Below are positions 44,840-54,659 of a stretch of 64,000 bases of DNA, piece after piece (position 1 is the first letter of the stretch; the number at the start of each line of letters is the position of its first letter). Source of the DNA: Myrica gale (lineage: Eukaryota; Streptophyta; Magnoliopsida; Fagales; Myricaceae); NCBI GenBank assembly GCA_963930655.1, contig OZ005609.1:23571001-23635000 (forward strand). Reading direction: 5' to 3'. The notes below the pieces were generated by a model. The model saw only the letters and a program-made list of their open reading frames with translations, was not told where the DNA came from and ran no database searches. A program made the position numbers and the translations under genes.

Positions 44840-45270
44840 AGCTAATTTTTGGTCGAAATAGGATATTAGCAACTAAATGATTGGTTGCTAAAAGTTAAAC
44901 AATGGCTACCAATTTTGTTTTGGTCAAAATAGGATATTAGCAACCAACACATTGGTTGTTAAAAGTTAAACAATAGCAACCAATACTCTTTTGGTCGAAA
45001 TAGATTATTAGCAACCAACGCATTGGTCACTAAAAGTTAAACAATGGCTACCAATACTCTTTTGGTCGAAATAGGTTATTAGCAACCAACGCATTGGTCA
45101 CTAAAAGTTAAACAATGGCTACCAATATTGTTTTTGTCGAAATAGGATATTAGCAATCAACGCATTGGTTGCTAAAAATTAAACAATGACAACCAATAAT
45201 TTTTTGGTCGAAATAAGATATTAGCAACCAACACATTGGTCGCTAAAAGTTAAACAATGTCAACTAATTG
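44840..45270 (+). repeat. Subterminal tandem array, about 72-bp unit x 6
   Basis: Each unit runs GGTCGAAATAGG.TATTAGCA, then ACCAACGCATTGGT, then CTAAAAGTTAAACAATGGCT. Units differ by about 5-15 percent. Within the CACTA left end, so probably transposase-binding sequence amplified in tandem. Confidence 0.88.
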
Positions 45271-45545
45271 CGTTGCAAAAATTATGCGACAAAATTCTAA
45301 ATTGTCCCATTAACGAACCCAATTGCGTTGCAAAAATTATGTCGCAACAAAAATTATATTTTGTTGCTAAAAACTTTAATCACAATTTTTTAACGGCAAA
45401 TGTAATATGTCGCTAAAATATGTTACTAATATTATACAAAAAAAATTACTGAGATTTAATCATCTAGCAATTATTTTTAGTTTATAAACACCACCCAAAG
45501 CAACCACAAAGCGTTGTAGACCAAATTAGTGAATGCCCGGCCTTA

Positions 45546-46123
45546 GAGCATTCCTAGCAAGCTCTCTATTCTAACATTTTGGTTAGAATAGAGAGCCAAT
45601 TTAACCAAAAAGCCAAAAAACACTCCTCAACAGCCTCTCTATTTTAACAACTTTTAACAAAAATTTTGAAGAAGTGAACAGTGGCTCTCTATTTTTAGAG
45701 AGCCACTATTCACTTCACTATCTTAAAATATTAATATATATATTCTTTTTTTCTTTTTCTTTTCTTTTTTTTTCTTCTTCTTTTCTTTTTTATTTTTAAA
45801 AAATTATTATTCACTTCACCATCTTAAAATTTTAAAAATTCCAACAGTTAGTAAAATAAAAAAATTTAAAAATCGATCTTTTTAAGATAAGACAAATATT
45901 CAAAAATATGACTATTACGATAAAATGAATATTCAAAAATATAAATGTTAGAGAAATAATAAAGAAATCTTTAAAAAATAATATTTAAATAGAATAGTAA
46001 AAATAGATGGTTAAAATAGAGAAGCTGCTGTGAATGTTTTTTAAAAGTTGATAGTTAAAATAGAGAAGTGTGTTTTTTGGTTAAAGTAGAGAGCCAAATT
46101 TGAAGAGGCTGCTAGGAATGCTC
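45546..46123. mobile_element. Tourist-type MITE, TSD TTA, nested in CACTA
   Basis: 578 bp with terminal inverted repeats GAGCATTCCTAGCA and TGCTAGGAATGCTC, followed by related subterminal TAGAGAGCC motifs. TTA lies on both sides (45543-45545, 46124-46126), as in PIF/Harbinger MITEs. Confidence 0.85.
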
Positions 46124-46799
46124 TTAGTGTACTTTTCTATTTTACTCTCTTTTAGACTATTAGCTAAGAGGCAAGAGCATTGCGCGTGCTTGCCAAATGT
46201 GTCTCGTAAGCAACCCCGCAGAAACCAAGGAGAAGGTTCTCGAAAGTGTTTTTCAAAATAGCACCTTACACTTGTCGCATTTTTTTCCGTAAATTTGAAA
46301 AAATCTTAACCGTTCGAAGACTTCAGTTTTTTTTTGTTCTACGCTCCATTTAACCCTAACGCCTATCTTCTTCTTCATTTTTCTTCTTTTCTCTTTCTCA
46401 CCCGGCGGCTCTTGAGAATGGTGTTAAGAAGAACTACGGTAAACTCCTTCAGCGGCTACGACAATACAAAAATCTTCATATCTTCTTTACCTTTTGCTAT
46501 TTTTTTTGATAATCTATCTATAAAAGAATGCTAACACTGCCTGAGATTCTAACTTTTTTTCTCTTATTTGTTTCGCTCATGCAGGTTACCTGAAAGCGAA
46601 TCTGAGCCTTTTCTCTCTCATGGATGAAAGCAATCTCCTTAAAGCCTCTATTTCACTGTCAACAAACGAACAACGAAGGTGAAGAACGAACAAAGAACAA
46701 CGAAGATGAAGAGCAAACAGCGAGGCTATGGTGATGGAGATCTTTTCGCATTTTGTGAAGTCCTCCATTTTGTAAAGTCCTTTATTCATTGAAGATCTT

Positions 46800-47107
46800 G
46801 GGTATGTTCGTTTTCACCATTTTTTCAGGATTCTAAGTATATTCACAATTCTACCACCGAACATATTCAGAATTCAAACACAAAAATCAATACATTTTAC
46901 ACAATCTCCAACAACTTTTTAATTTTTTATTCAACATAAATTTTCTCTCTCTATACTTTTTCACATAACTCCAATACTTTTTTATTAAACAATTACATCA
47001 AATCTTTTCTCTCTCCACTTTACACAAACACCAATAAAACACTATTCAACATAAAAATTCACAACTTCTCTAAAATCCTACATTTTTTCTCAAAACGAAC
47101 ATCACCC
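46800..47107. mobile_element. MITE, TATGTTCGTTTT family, copy 3 (complete), nested in CACTA
   Basis: 308 bp; ends GGGTATGTTCGTTTT and AAAACGAACATCACCC. It is the best-preserved copy of this family in the window. The duplication is not clear (perhaps TT). The superfamily is unassigned. Confidence 0.8.
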
Positions 47108-47899
47108 TTTTCTTTCTTGGGTTTGTTGTAGATCTTTAGTTTTGGGCGTATTTTGTAAAGATCTTTCCTGGGTTTGTTATAGATCTGTATTTCTTGGGTT
47201 TATTTTTTTGTGTCCTGTTTTGTGAAGTCTCTGTACAAAGTTTAATGAAGATTCAAATTTTATATTGATTGTTGTCTTGTTGTTTGTTTGTTTGTTTGAG
47301 ATGAATTATGTAGTTGGTTTTGCTATTTTTGTGCAAATGTAAAGATGGTTCCTGAAATTTGAGACTCTCTAGTCGCCGAGCCACCTTTCTTGCAACGATT
47401 CTCTGTCGTTGGTGCTGGTCTTTCTCATCTTCATTCTCTGCGACCCCATCGTTGCAAACTCTGCATCTTTCTCTGCGACAATTTTTGCCGACTCTGCTCT
47501 CTTACAGCGACACATAGACTCTGTTTTCTTGCAACGACCAGCCTTTAGCAGCCGATTCTTCACCTTTTGGTGGCAAATGTTAGTCGACGTGAGAGATCTA
47601 TTGCGAAGAGAGACTTTTGTCGTTGTGAAAGCCTATTGTTCACCAGGCAACCGCAACGACGTCTTCGACGACATGGAGCAGTTGGGAAATGGCTTTATCA
47701 ACGGTTTTGCATACTTTTGACAACGAAAGTTGGCGCTGTTAGAACCAGATTTTCTTGTAGTGATATATTATGATTTCAATAGTCAGATCTTAATATTGCA
47801 AAAATTATGATATGCTACGGTGTACATCCGGATTAATATTTCATTGGTCGAGCTCTAATAGAGTTTTAATTCGAGGAATTTAATTATTATAAAAAAACA

Positions 47900-47902
47900 T
47901 TA

Positions 47903-47941
<39 letters not shown>
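47900..47941 (+). repeat. AT dinucleotide microsatellite
   Basis: About 15 AT units between A and T runs. Confidence 0.9.
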
Positions 47942-47944
47942 TTT

Positions 47945-48895
47945 ATAAAAACCCTCTTATGAATTAATTAATCCACTTGGCATTTATTCTTTATTTTTGG
48001 TCAAAGAAATACAATGCAACTCTTTATTTTCTGAAGAAAGGTTTGGGTGCTTTTGAATTAAATGCCCTTACCGAACCCTACTAAAGCACTTACCGAGGGG
48101 AAGAAAGCACTAGTCTTAAGTTTTCACCCAATAGATCGGTGGGTAAATGCCCTTCCCGAACCCTACGAAAGCACTTTGTTCAGGCAACTTCATAGCTAGC
48201 CGTCAGATTGAAGATTTTCCAATTATGATCCTTTATTAGGAAGATGATCACTTGGAATTATCTCTCCAAGTTCCTAGTCGGCCATAATTTAATTAGGAAG
48301 GTTTCTTTTTCTTCTATGCAGTCTAATTAGGATGTTATTACTACTTCTCCATGGTAATAAATAGTCTCCGAAAATTGAAAACAAAAAGCAGTCATATATT
48401 TCCACCCTCTCTAATGTACGAATTGGATTATATTCCAATTAAGAAAGAGAAAGACAATATGTGTGATTCTAAAATTTATAAGATCTAACCATCGATATAA
48501 TTCAAATAATAAAATTTATATTTTCCTATCAGCTTAAGTCCTTGGAATAAATTGTAGATTCACATAGTATCATAACTAATTAGATACTCCTATGTTCGAT
48601 ACTTAACTATGCACTTCACCTCAATTTCAAATAAATATTAAGTTAGATTCCAAATAATATCTAACAATAAATGGAGTGACATTATCCATCAACATTATAT
48701 CTTATCAGGGAAACACAACACAAATGGAAGGACATGATACCCCCAACATTTTTTTTTGCTGTACTTGTTTTTCATTTTTTGTGTCTATAATTGGTCTTGT
48801 AAAAAAGACTCAAATATATATGAACATTAAAAAAAATTCTACACGACGGATTTCTTCGTCTTTAATAAATAATAAAAATTACAAATCACACATTA
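47945..48895. other. Intergenic, no gene seen
   Basis: A short imperfect duplication (AATGCCCTT.CCGAACCCTACT.AAGCACTT) lies at 48059 and 48147. An LTR-end-like remnant lies at about 48495-48585 (see 4420-4960). Otherwise AT-rich. Confidence 0.4.
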
Positions 48896-48897
48896 AG

Positions 48898-49613
48898 CTT
48901 TAGTGCATTTTTTAAAGATTATTGGGTTTTAAAAAATTTAAAAACGATAATTGGGTTTGTCACTTTGGTATCAAAATTCACTAACCTAACACTGTTAGAC
49001 TTATTTAACGCAAAACTCATCTCGTCCAATTACATTGTGACACGTGTCATTAAATAAATAAAAATAAAAAATTAATAAAAATTAATAAAAAAACATAATT
49101 TATTTAATTTATTAAAAAAAGGATCGGGGACCCCTGATTCTTTCACGGCGGATTCCCCCTTCCACCTCTGGCTACCAGGGGAGGAGGAACTCCCCCCTCA
49201 CCATCTCTGGGCAGCCAGAGGGAGGGCTCCTCCACCCCGAGCGGTAGTCTGGGTGGGAGTTGGAGGACCTCCCCCATCCAACAACCGGTTGGGGCGCCGA
49301 CGGGTGGAGGGGGTCCACCCATGGCCACCCAGAACTTGATAGTCAGCGGCCGAGAGAGGAGTCCCTCCTCCAACCCGAAACTTGGGCAGCCTGAGGTAGA
49401 GGGGGAACCCTCCTCCATTAAAGGATTGGGATCCCGTTCCTTTTTTCTAAAAGAATAAAAATCAATTAATTATTTTAATTATATGTGTCATATTGTAATT
49501 GTGCGAGACCATTTTTTTTGTTAAATAAGTCTAACAGTATTGAATCCGGTGAATTTTGAGATCAAATTGACAAATACAGTAAAAAAATTTAATTTTTTTT
49601 AAAAAGTGCTAAA
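48898..49613. mobile_element. MULE-like foldback element with GC-rich core
   Basis: Two long, diverged inverted arms: left about 48898-49060, right about 49470-49613. They share GTTAGACTTATTTAAC, CACTTTGGTATCAAAATTCA and ATTACA.TGTGACA (right arm read inward). Between them lies a sharply bounded GC-rich core (about 49120-49440) full of GGAGG and CCTCC blocks that can fold on itself. Both orientations of the core are open for about 90 codons, but the composition is low-complexity (Pro/Gly) and I do not call a gene. No duplication was identified; Mutator-like is inferred from the long arms. Confidence 0.6.
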
Positions 49614-49614
49614 A

Positions 49615-50150
49615 TCTACTGATTTATAACTTTTCCCAATAAATATGGTCCATGCATTTCTTTAAGAGATAGGTACGTATTGACGTGAAGTCCGGCCTTG
49701 GCTAAAAGCTGAAAATAGCTGCACCGGCGACCACTGCCGGCTCCCAGCCACGAAGGGAACGAGCAAAGCAAGTTTTATTAACATTTGTGATTTGTCAAGG
49801 CAACATGCAGGGTACTAATCCAGAAGTTTGTGGAGGAGAAGATGCTCACCTACGATATACCAAATTACCTTTCTTAAAAGTTGCTTGCTTTTGGTATTCA
49901 TTTTGGCTTGTTTTTTTTGCACTTCTCGTATTGCTTGAGAATCTGATTTGAAGTCTTAAACTTGTTTAAGTAACTTTTTAATGTTTTTTACTCTCTTCTC
50001 GTCATCTCCACTAAATTGATGAGCATTAATAAGTGGAGTGGAGTCAAGTCGAAATAACTAATAAGATTCAAACCATAGGCAATCTTAAAGGGATTATATC
50101 CCGTAGCTTGACTGGTAGAACGATTATAAACAAACTCCATTTGTGCAATA
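49615..50150. other. Intergenic, no gene seen
   Basis: A brief GC-rich part at about 49690-49770 (CCGGCGACCACTGCCGGC) has no recognisable frame. Confidence 0.35.
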
Positions 50151-50155
50151 ATTAT

Positions 50156-50540
50156 GGGCATGTTCATTTGTAAAAAAATTCTATAATATAATAAGATTCA
50201 ACAAATGTATAAAACGAACACATAAAATCTCAAAAAATTATACACAAACACTAATTCTTTTTACATAATCTCCAACAATTTTTCACACAAATTTCAATAC
50301 CTTTTAAAAAAATTATAACAAATATTTTCTCTGTATATTTTTTCACCTAACACCAATACTTTTTTATTAAATAATTACATCAATTTATATCTCTTTACAG
50401 ATTTTTACAAACTCCAACAAAAATTAAATACCTTTAAAACTTTTCACCAACTTTGACACAAAAACTTATAAAACTCTAATATACATAAATATTCACAATT
50501 ATATCAAAATCTTAAAAAATCGTTACAAAACGAACATATC
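50156..50540. mobile_element. MITE, TATGTTCGTTTT family, copy 4
   Basis: Left GGGCATGTTCATTTG, right AAAACGAACATATCTC. An internal AAAACGAACACAT at about 50208-50220 suggests that one copy landed in another or that the left end was duplicated. Confidence 0.68.
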
Positions 50541-50544
50541 TCAT

Positions 50545-52290
50545 TGACGAATATTTTTACCAACAAAGCTCTTCACTAAATTCTACAAGATTCAATTCAC
50601 AACCTTTGTTTGTCCGCCGATTTGGGGATGACAAGTTGAACTAAGCTCGGCTCATGATAATATTTGGATTGCTCAGAATATTTTTGGAAATAGTTACGAA
50701 TCAACACATAACTCACACTCAAATAAATAAGCCCATCACTCAAGTAGAAACACAATGCAATACAAAAAATACCACTCGATGTAATCCAACACAGTTGTTA
50801 CACGAGATATAGTGCAAGAACTCGTCAACTTTTGAAATTCATCTAAGGATAAGAGTTGACTTGACATCTTTCAGAATCCATCGAAGATAAGAGTTGACTC
50901 ACCACCTATCGGAATCTACCGAAGTATACGAGTTTTGAGAAAAAAAATCCTTTTTAAAAAAATGTTTTAGTCTCAATTCATGAAAACGCATAATAATATG
51001 AAATTTTTCGTTATTAGACATGGAGTTTAAGAAATTAATTCAGACTTAATTTTCATCTTCTAAAATATTAATTCAGACTTAAAAAACATAAAAAAACATA
51101 AAAGGCTATTAAAAAATAAAAAGACACGTTAAAAAGCAAAAAATATGACTAAAAAATAGAAAATTGTACAAAATTTGCCACACCTCGTAAAAGAGCCTAA
51201 AGAGGTGTTTTTTTTTTTATGAAAAACAACGAGATTTTCAACTAGAATCTTACTCTTACTATAAACAGAAAGCTGGGAGAATGAGCTTATTCCAATTTGA
51301 GCATGGCAAGAAACGAAATAAAGAACCCCATCCCAAGGAATTCAAATTTCATGGAACAGAGCTATATTCCCTTTGCATAAAATATACTCATGATGCACGA
51401 GTAAATTTACAAACTAAGAACAATTCAATCGAATTGAATTATTTAAATACTAGCAGTTCTATATCCTATATGAACGGAAGGGTTGGACAAATCAACATTT
51501 CACATTTAAATATCTTCAACACATCATTTCTTAGCAAATGCGACAGAGTGAAAACATGCCAAATGTTCCATTTGAACAAATTTAGCAGCGCTGCATGCTA
51601 AGGTGAATAGAAGGGTTAAAATTAAACACATTGGATAATCTTTTGTCTGTACATAGGTTTGACTTCTTCAAATCTGAATTTTGGATAAATATTTCAAAAA
51701 CCACTTGACTAGGAGAAATATCAGAGATGTAAAATGTGTCATGTTGCTTTTGGCGTTCGGTAGGCATTGAAGATTCATGAATGCAAGGAAGTGTACCTTA
51801 GGAATCATGGACCCCTCTAATATTTCGTTCATATCGACGGCGGAAATGGGGCCTGCGCGCTCAACTTATTTGCATTCATGAACTCGTTCATCTTTTCGTA
51901 CTTGTTTTTGTTTGTGATGCTGATGTCTCGCCAGTCGACATGACATCTAACTCTCCTGATCACATGCAATTCTCATTAAAAGAGGGTACTTGCCTAGGAT
52001 CTAAGCAGTGGGAAAATGTTTGGAAAACATACTTTGTACTCGAACGACTTATCGTATCAATGTTTCTTTCTTTCGGATTTTTAAATTATTAAATTTATCA
52101 CGTTGAGTTTTGAATAATTAAAATTCATAAATGTGTATTTTTAAACTAAATCTTTTAGTTGAACTTTTTAACAAATAGGCTACATGACACGACGTGGATG
52201 AGTTTTTATTATCGCATGACGTTGATGATTGGATATTATTTAATTATACATATTCATCGCATTTCGATAATTCGATAATTTAACGTGATG
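50545..52290. other. Intergenic, no supported gene
   Basis: AT-rich. The longest frame (51281-51601, plus) has no recognisable motif and ordinary AT-driven composition, so it is not called. Confidence 0.4.
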
Positions 52291-52293
52291 AAC

Positions 52294-52922
52294 TTGGTAT
52301 TTTGGAACTCTCAAATTGACATTTACTCCATAATTCGGTGGCGCCAAAATAATATAATTAACTTGTTGATCATTATTTGTGTGTCAAGTTTTATTTCGGA
52401 ACTCTCAAATTGGAGCATGTTCGTTTTCAAACGTTTTGGTGGATTCGCGTTGAAGTCAGGCTTATGTTCGGCAGAAATAGAATACACACAGGCATAGGTG
52501 GCTCATCGTCCGACTTCCCTCTTTGCCTTTTTCTGTTTTTTTTATTTAAGTTGTCCCCTTCTGACAAGCTGCTGTCATGCGTACTGTAGCATGACAACAG
52601 CTTGTCTTCGACGATTTTGTTGTTTTTTTGCTTCTTTTTTTTCTTTTCTTTTTTTTTTTAACTTTTAAAAAATTAAATTTTAATAAAATATAATAAATTC
52701 GAAATAAATAAAAAAAAAACAACTTTAAACATCATCATCACTTTTTTACACATCATCAATCTCTACACAAACACCAATACAACTTAAAATTCTTGAACAT
52801 TACTTGTATCTCTCAAATTGGTATTTTGGAACTCTCAAATTGACATTTACTCCATAATTCGGTGGCGCCAAAATAATATAATTAGCTTGTTGATCATTCG
52901 CGTGTCAAATTTTATTTAGGAG
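52294..52922 (+). repeat. About 105-bp direct repeats (52294-52400 and 52818-52922)
   Basis: Nearly identical, including CATAATTCGGTGGCGCCAAA and ATTGACATTTACTCC, separated by about 420 bp. The spacer contains a hairpin (52563-52606) and a T-rich tract. This could be a locally duplicated host sequence or very short terminal repeats; there is no TG/CA pairing or primer site to support an LTR. Confidence 0.75.
52563..52606. repeat. Near-perfect hairpin, 18-bp stem
   Basis: GACAAGCTGCTGTCATGC, an 8-nt loop, then the reverse complement with one mismatch. It stands at the middle of the spacer between two direct repeats. Confidence 0.85.
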
Positions 52923-53267
52923 GCCAACACACATCATTTAAAGTAGCTTGTTCGCAATAGTTAGAGTACTAGGTTATAACTCTACAAATCCCTCAACTCT
53001 CTGCCGGTGTGGGACTACTTTTTTTTTCTTCTTTTTTTAGCAATTAAGGGGAAAGGGGAAGGGGTCAATAGAAGGTTTATTTTGTCCAAAATACTGGGAC
53101 GAAGGTGGATGAGCATGCTGTTGGGCCTTTGAACCATATTTTATTAAAATGGCTGGCCTCTTACACGGATGATTATTGGGCCTTCCAAGAACATTCTACA
53201 CCAATCTTGACGGGCCCAATTTAAATTGTTGGTTCAATGGTTTGGATGCTCGTATTTTGACGTGCTC

Positions 53268-53415
53268 AAATTTAAATGTGATGGCCCAATTTAAAGTGAC
53301 GTGGACAACAAATTAAAGATGGAGCAGAGCAATTTTAAATTAAATTTAAATGTGATGGCCCAATTTAAAGTGACGTGGAAAACAAATTAAAGATGGAGCA
53401 GAGCAATTTTAAATT
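53268..53415 (+). repeat. Tandem duplication, 74-bp unit x 2
   Basis: The unit begins AAATTTAAATGTGATGGCCC and the second copy differs at about one position, so it is a recent duplication. Confidence 0.88.
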
Positions 53416-53419
53416 CTGA

Positions 53420-54235
53420 TGAAAATTGGACTTAAGTAACCAGAGAAAATCGAAACTGGATTTAGCCGAATCTCACCTAATTGGGAAAACAGGAACCGTA
53501 AATCTCGAACAATCGAATCTATCCCAACAAAGAAAGGTCGTGTCGATTGACAAAATTAGAGGTTTTAAGGACTCATTTATTTATTAATACGATGACGCAA
53601 AATAATTAGAGGTAAACCGCTGTCCACCTTACCCAAAGCAAGTGGACAAATTGTCTTTATGCTCCATTCTTTTGTCGTATTCACAGTTAAGTACTGAATA
53701 AACAACTATTTTGGTCCTCAAAAGTTACATGAAATTTTCATTAGACCCAAAAATTACAAAAGATTACAATAAAATCTTTTTAGTGGCTTTAATAATTGCA
53801 ATTGGGAAAATTTTCAGTTGATAAAACAAAACGAAGGAAAACCCAATACAATTTTTCCAGGAGTTTGAAGTTTAAATTACCATTTCGCACACCGAAGGGA
53901 GGAAAAAAAAATCAAAAAAATAAATAAAGAAAAAAACTAAAAAAAAAAATCAGATATAGCACAGAGACAAAAGAAGTATCATTTCAAGCCCCGAAGGACG
54001 AGAATAACCCTCTTGTTTACCCACCGACGTAGCATCATACTACTTCATAACCCATAGACTCAAAGGAACATTTAAAAGAAAAAGGAAAACGAAGAAAACA
54101 AAAATCTCAGAAGATCCACGTGCCTGCTCCACCGTCACGTGATCATCTACCTCTGGTCTAAAACTATGCTACTGACGACTCCGCCGCCACGTGAAATTCC
54201 AGCTTCGAGGGACTTTCCAGAGAAGCCCGTGGCGG
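53420..54235. other. Intergenic and 3' flank of the small membrane protein gene
   Basis: A-rich to about 53960. The last 100 bp adjoin the stop codon of the minus-strand gene and probably hold its 3' UTR. No poly-A signal was picked out with confidence. Confidence 0.35.
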
Positions 54236-54238
54236 GTT

Positions 54239-54514
54239 TTAGACGGTACATCCACAGAAGACGAAGAAGAAGCAGAGCATGGAGACCAAGGCGACGGATT
54301 CGAACGCCGTGATCATCGCCCAGAGGACGTCGTCCACGATCCACGACACGCCCAGGTCCGGCCACGACCACCTCGTCATGAAAAAACCACGCTGGGACCA
54401 TCTAGGCATAAAGTACGACGAGACGAATCCCGGCAACCTCGAAACCGACGACCGCCCTACCGAGAGTACGCTCTCCAAGTCTAGCCACCGAAATGCTGAT
54501 GTTGCCCACGACAT
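54239..54514 (-). CDS. Small plant membrane protein, 91 aa, single exon
   Basis: Unknown function. The protein starts MSWATSAFRWLDLESVLSVG, has a Trp- and Arg-rich middle (RWSQRGFFMTRWSWPDLG), and ends with a strongly hydrophobic helix (WIVDDVLWAMITAFESVALV then SMLCFFFVFCGCTV). It is probably membrane-inserted by its C-terminal third. The frame is open for another 45 codons upstream, but a TATA box at 54587-54594 (minus) lies between the first Met (54649) and this one. Transcription should therefore begin near 54560, and the ATG at 54512-54514 is the likely start. GC content is well above the flanks, as for real coding sequence. I recall similar short uncharacterised plant proteins; no family name is offered. 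Confidence 0.65.
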   Translation of the reverse strand: MSWATSAFRWLDLESVLSVGRSSVSRLPGFVSSYFMPRWSQRGFFMTRWSWPDLGVSWIVDDVLWAMITAFESVALVSMLCFFFVFCGCTV

Positions 54515-54586
54515 CCCCCTCCTCTCTCTCCCGATATTTCTTCCTTTTTCCGCGGTATTGTCTGGCATGTCGTAAGAGGTAGGAGG

Positions 54587-54594
54587 TTTATATA
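54587..54594 (-). promoter_or_regulatory. TATA box of the 91-aa membrane protein gene
   Basis: TATATAAA on the minus strand, about 73 bp upstream of the chosen ATG. It fits a 5' leader of about 45 nt that is purine-rich (GAGAGAGGAGG). Confidence 0.6.
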
Positions 54595-54659
54595 AACTAT
54601 AGTCTTCTGAGAAGGGAATGAAAAGGTACTTCGTGCCAGTGGGGCCCATAAGCAGTACC

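Larger units (their letters stand above)
44707..47762. mobile_element. CACTA (En/Spm) non-autonomous element, TSD ATA
   Basis: Starts CACTACAAGAAAAATGGGCT and ends TTTTCTTGTAGTG (inverted), with ATA on both sides (44704-44706, 47763-47765). These are the classic CACTA termini and 3-bp duplication. Length is 3056 bp. The left subterminal part is a tandem array (44840-45270), and the right one has scattered TTGCAACGA motifs in both orientations. Two other elements are nested inside (45546-46123 and 46800-47107). No transposase frame was found; a GC-rich stretch at 47370-47700 has open frames that I cannot match to any protein. Confidence 0.92.

Noticed and set aside
44840-45270. Regular repeat array that could suggest CRISPR
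   Set aside because: Plant nuclear DNA; the units are contiguous 72-bp satellite copies without distinct spacers, inside a CACTA end.
47409-47773. Overlapping plus and minus frames in the CACTA right part
   Set aside because: No recognisable domain; frames on both strands and dense TTGCAACGA words suggest subterminal repeat sequence.
49143-49418. 91-codon minus frame, Pro/Gly-rich
   Set aside because: Low-complexity translation of the GC-rich foldback core; the opposite strand is equally open.
51281-51601. 106-codon plus frame
   Set aside because: No motif, AT-driven composition, no promoter or splice context; chance frame.
52294-52922. Direct repeats read as LTRs of a miniature retrotransposon
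   Set aside because: No TG/CA ends, primer site, purine tract or flanking duplication.
54279-54575. 98-codon plus frame over the small membrane-protein gene
   Set aside because: The minus frame has the protein-like hydrophobic tail and a correctly placed TATA box; the plus frame is its shadow.
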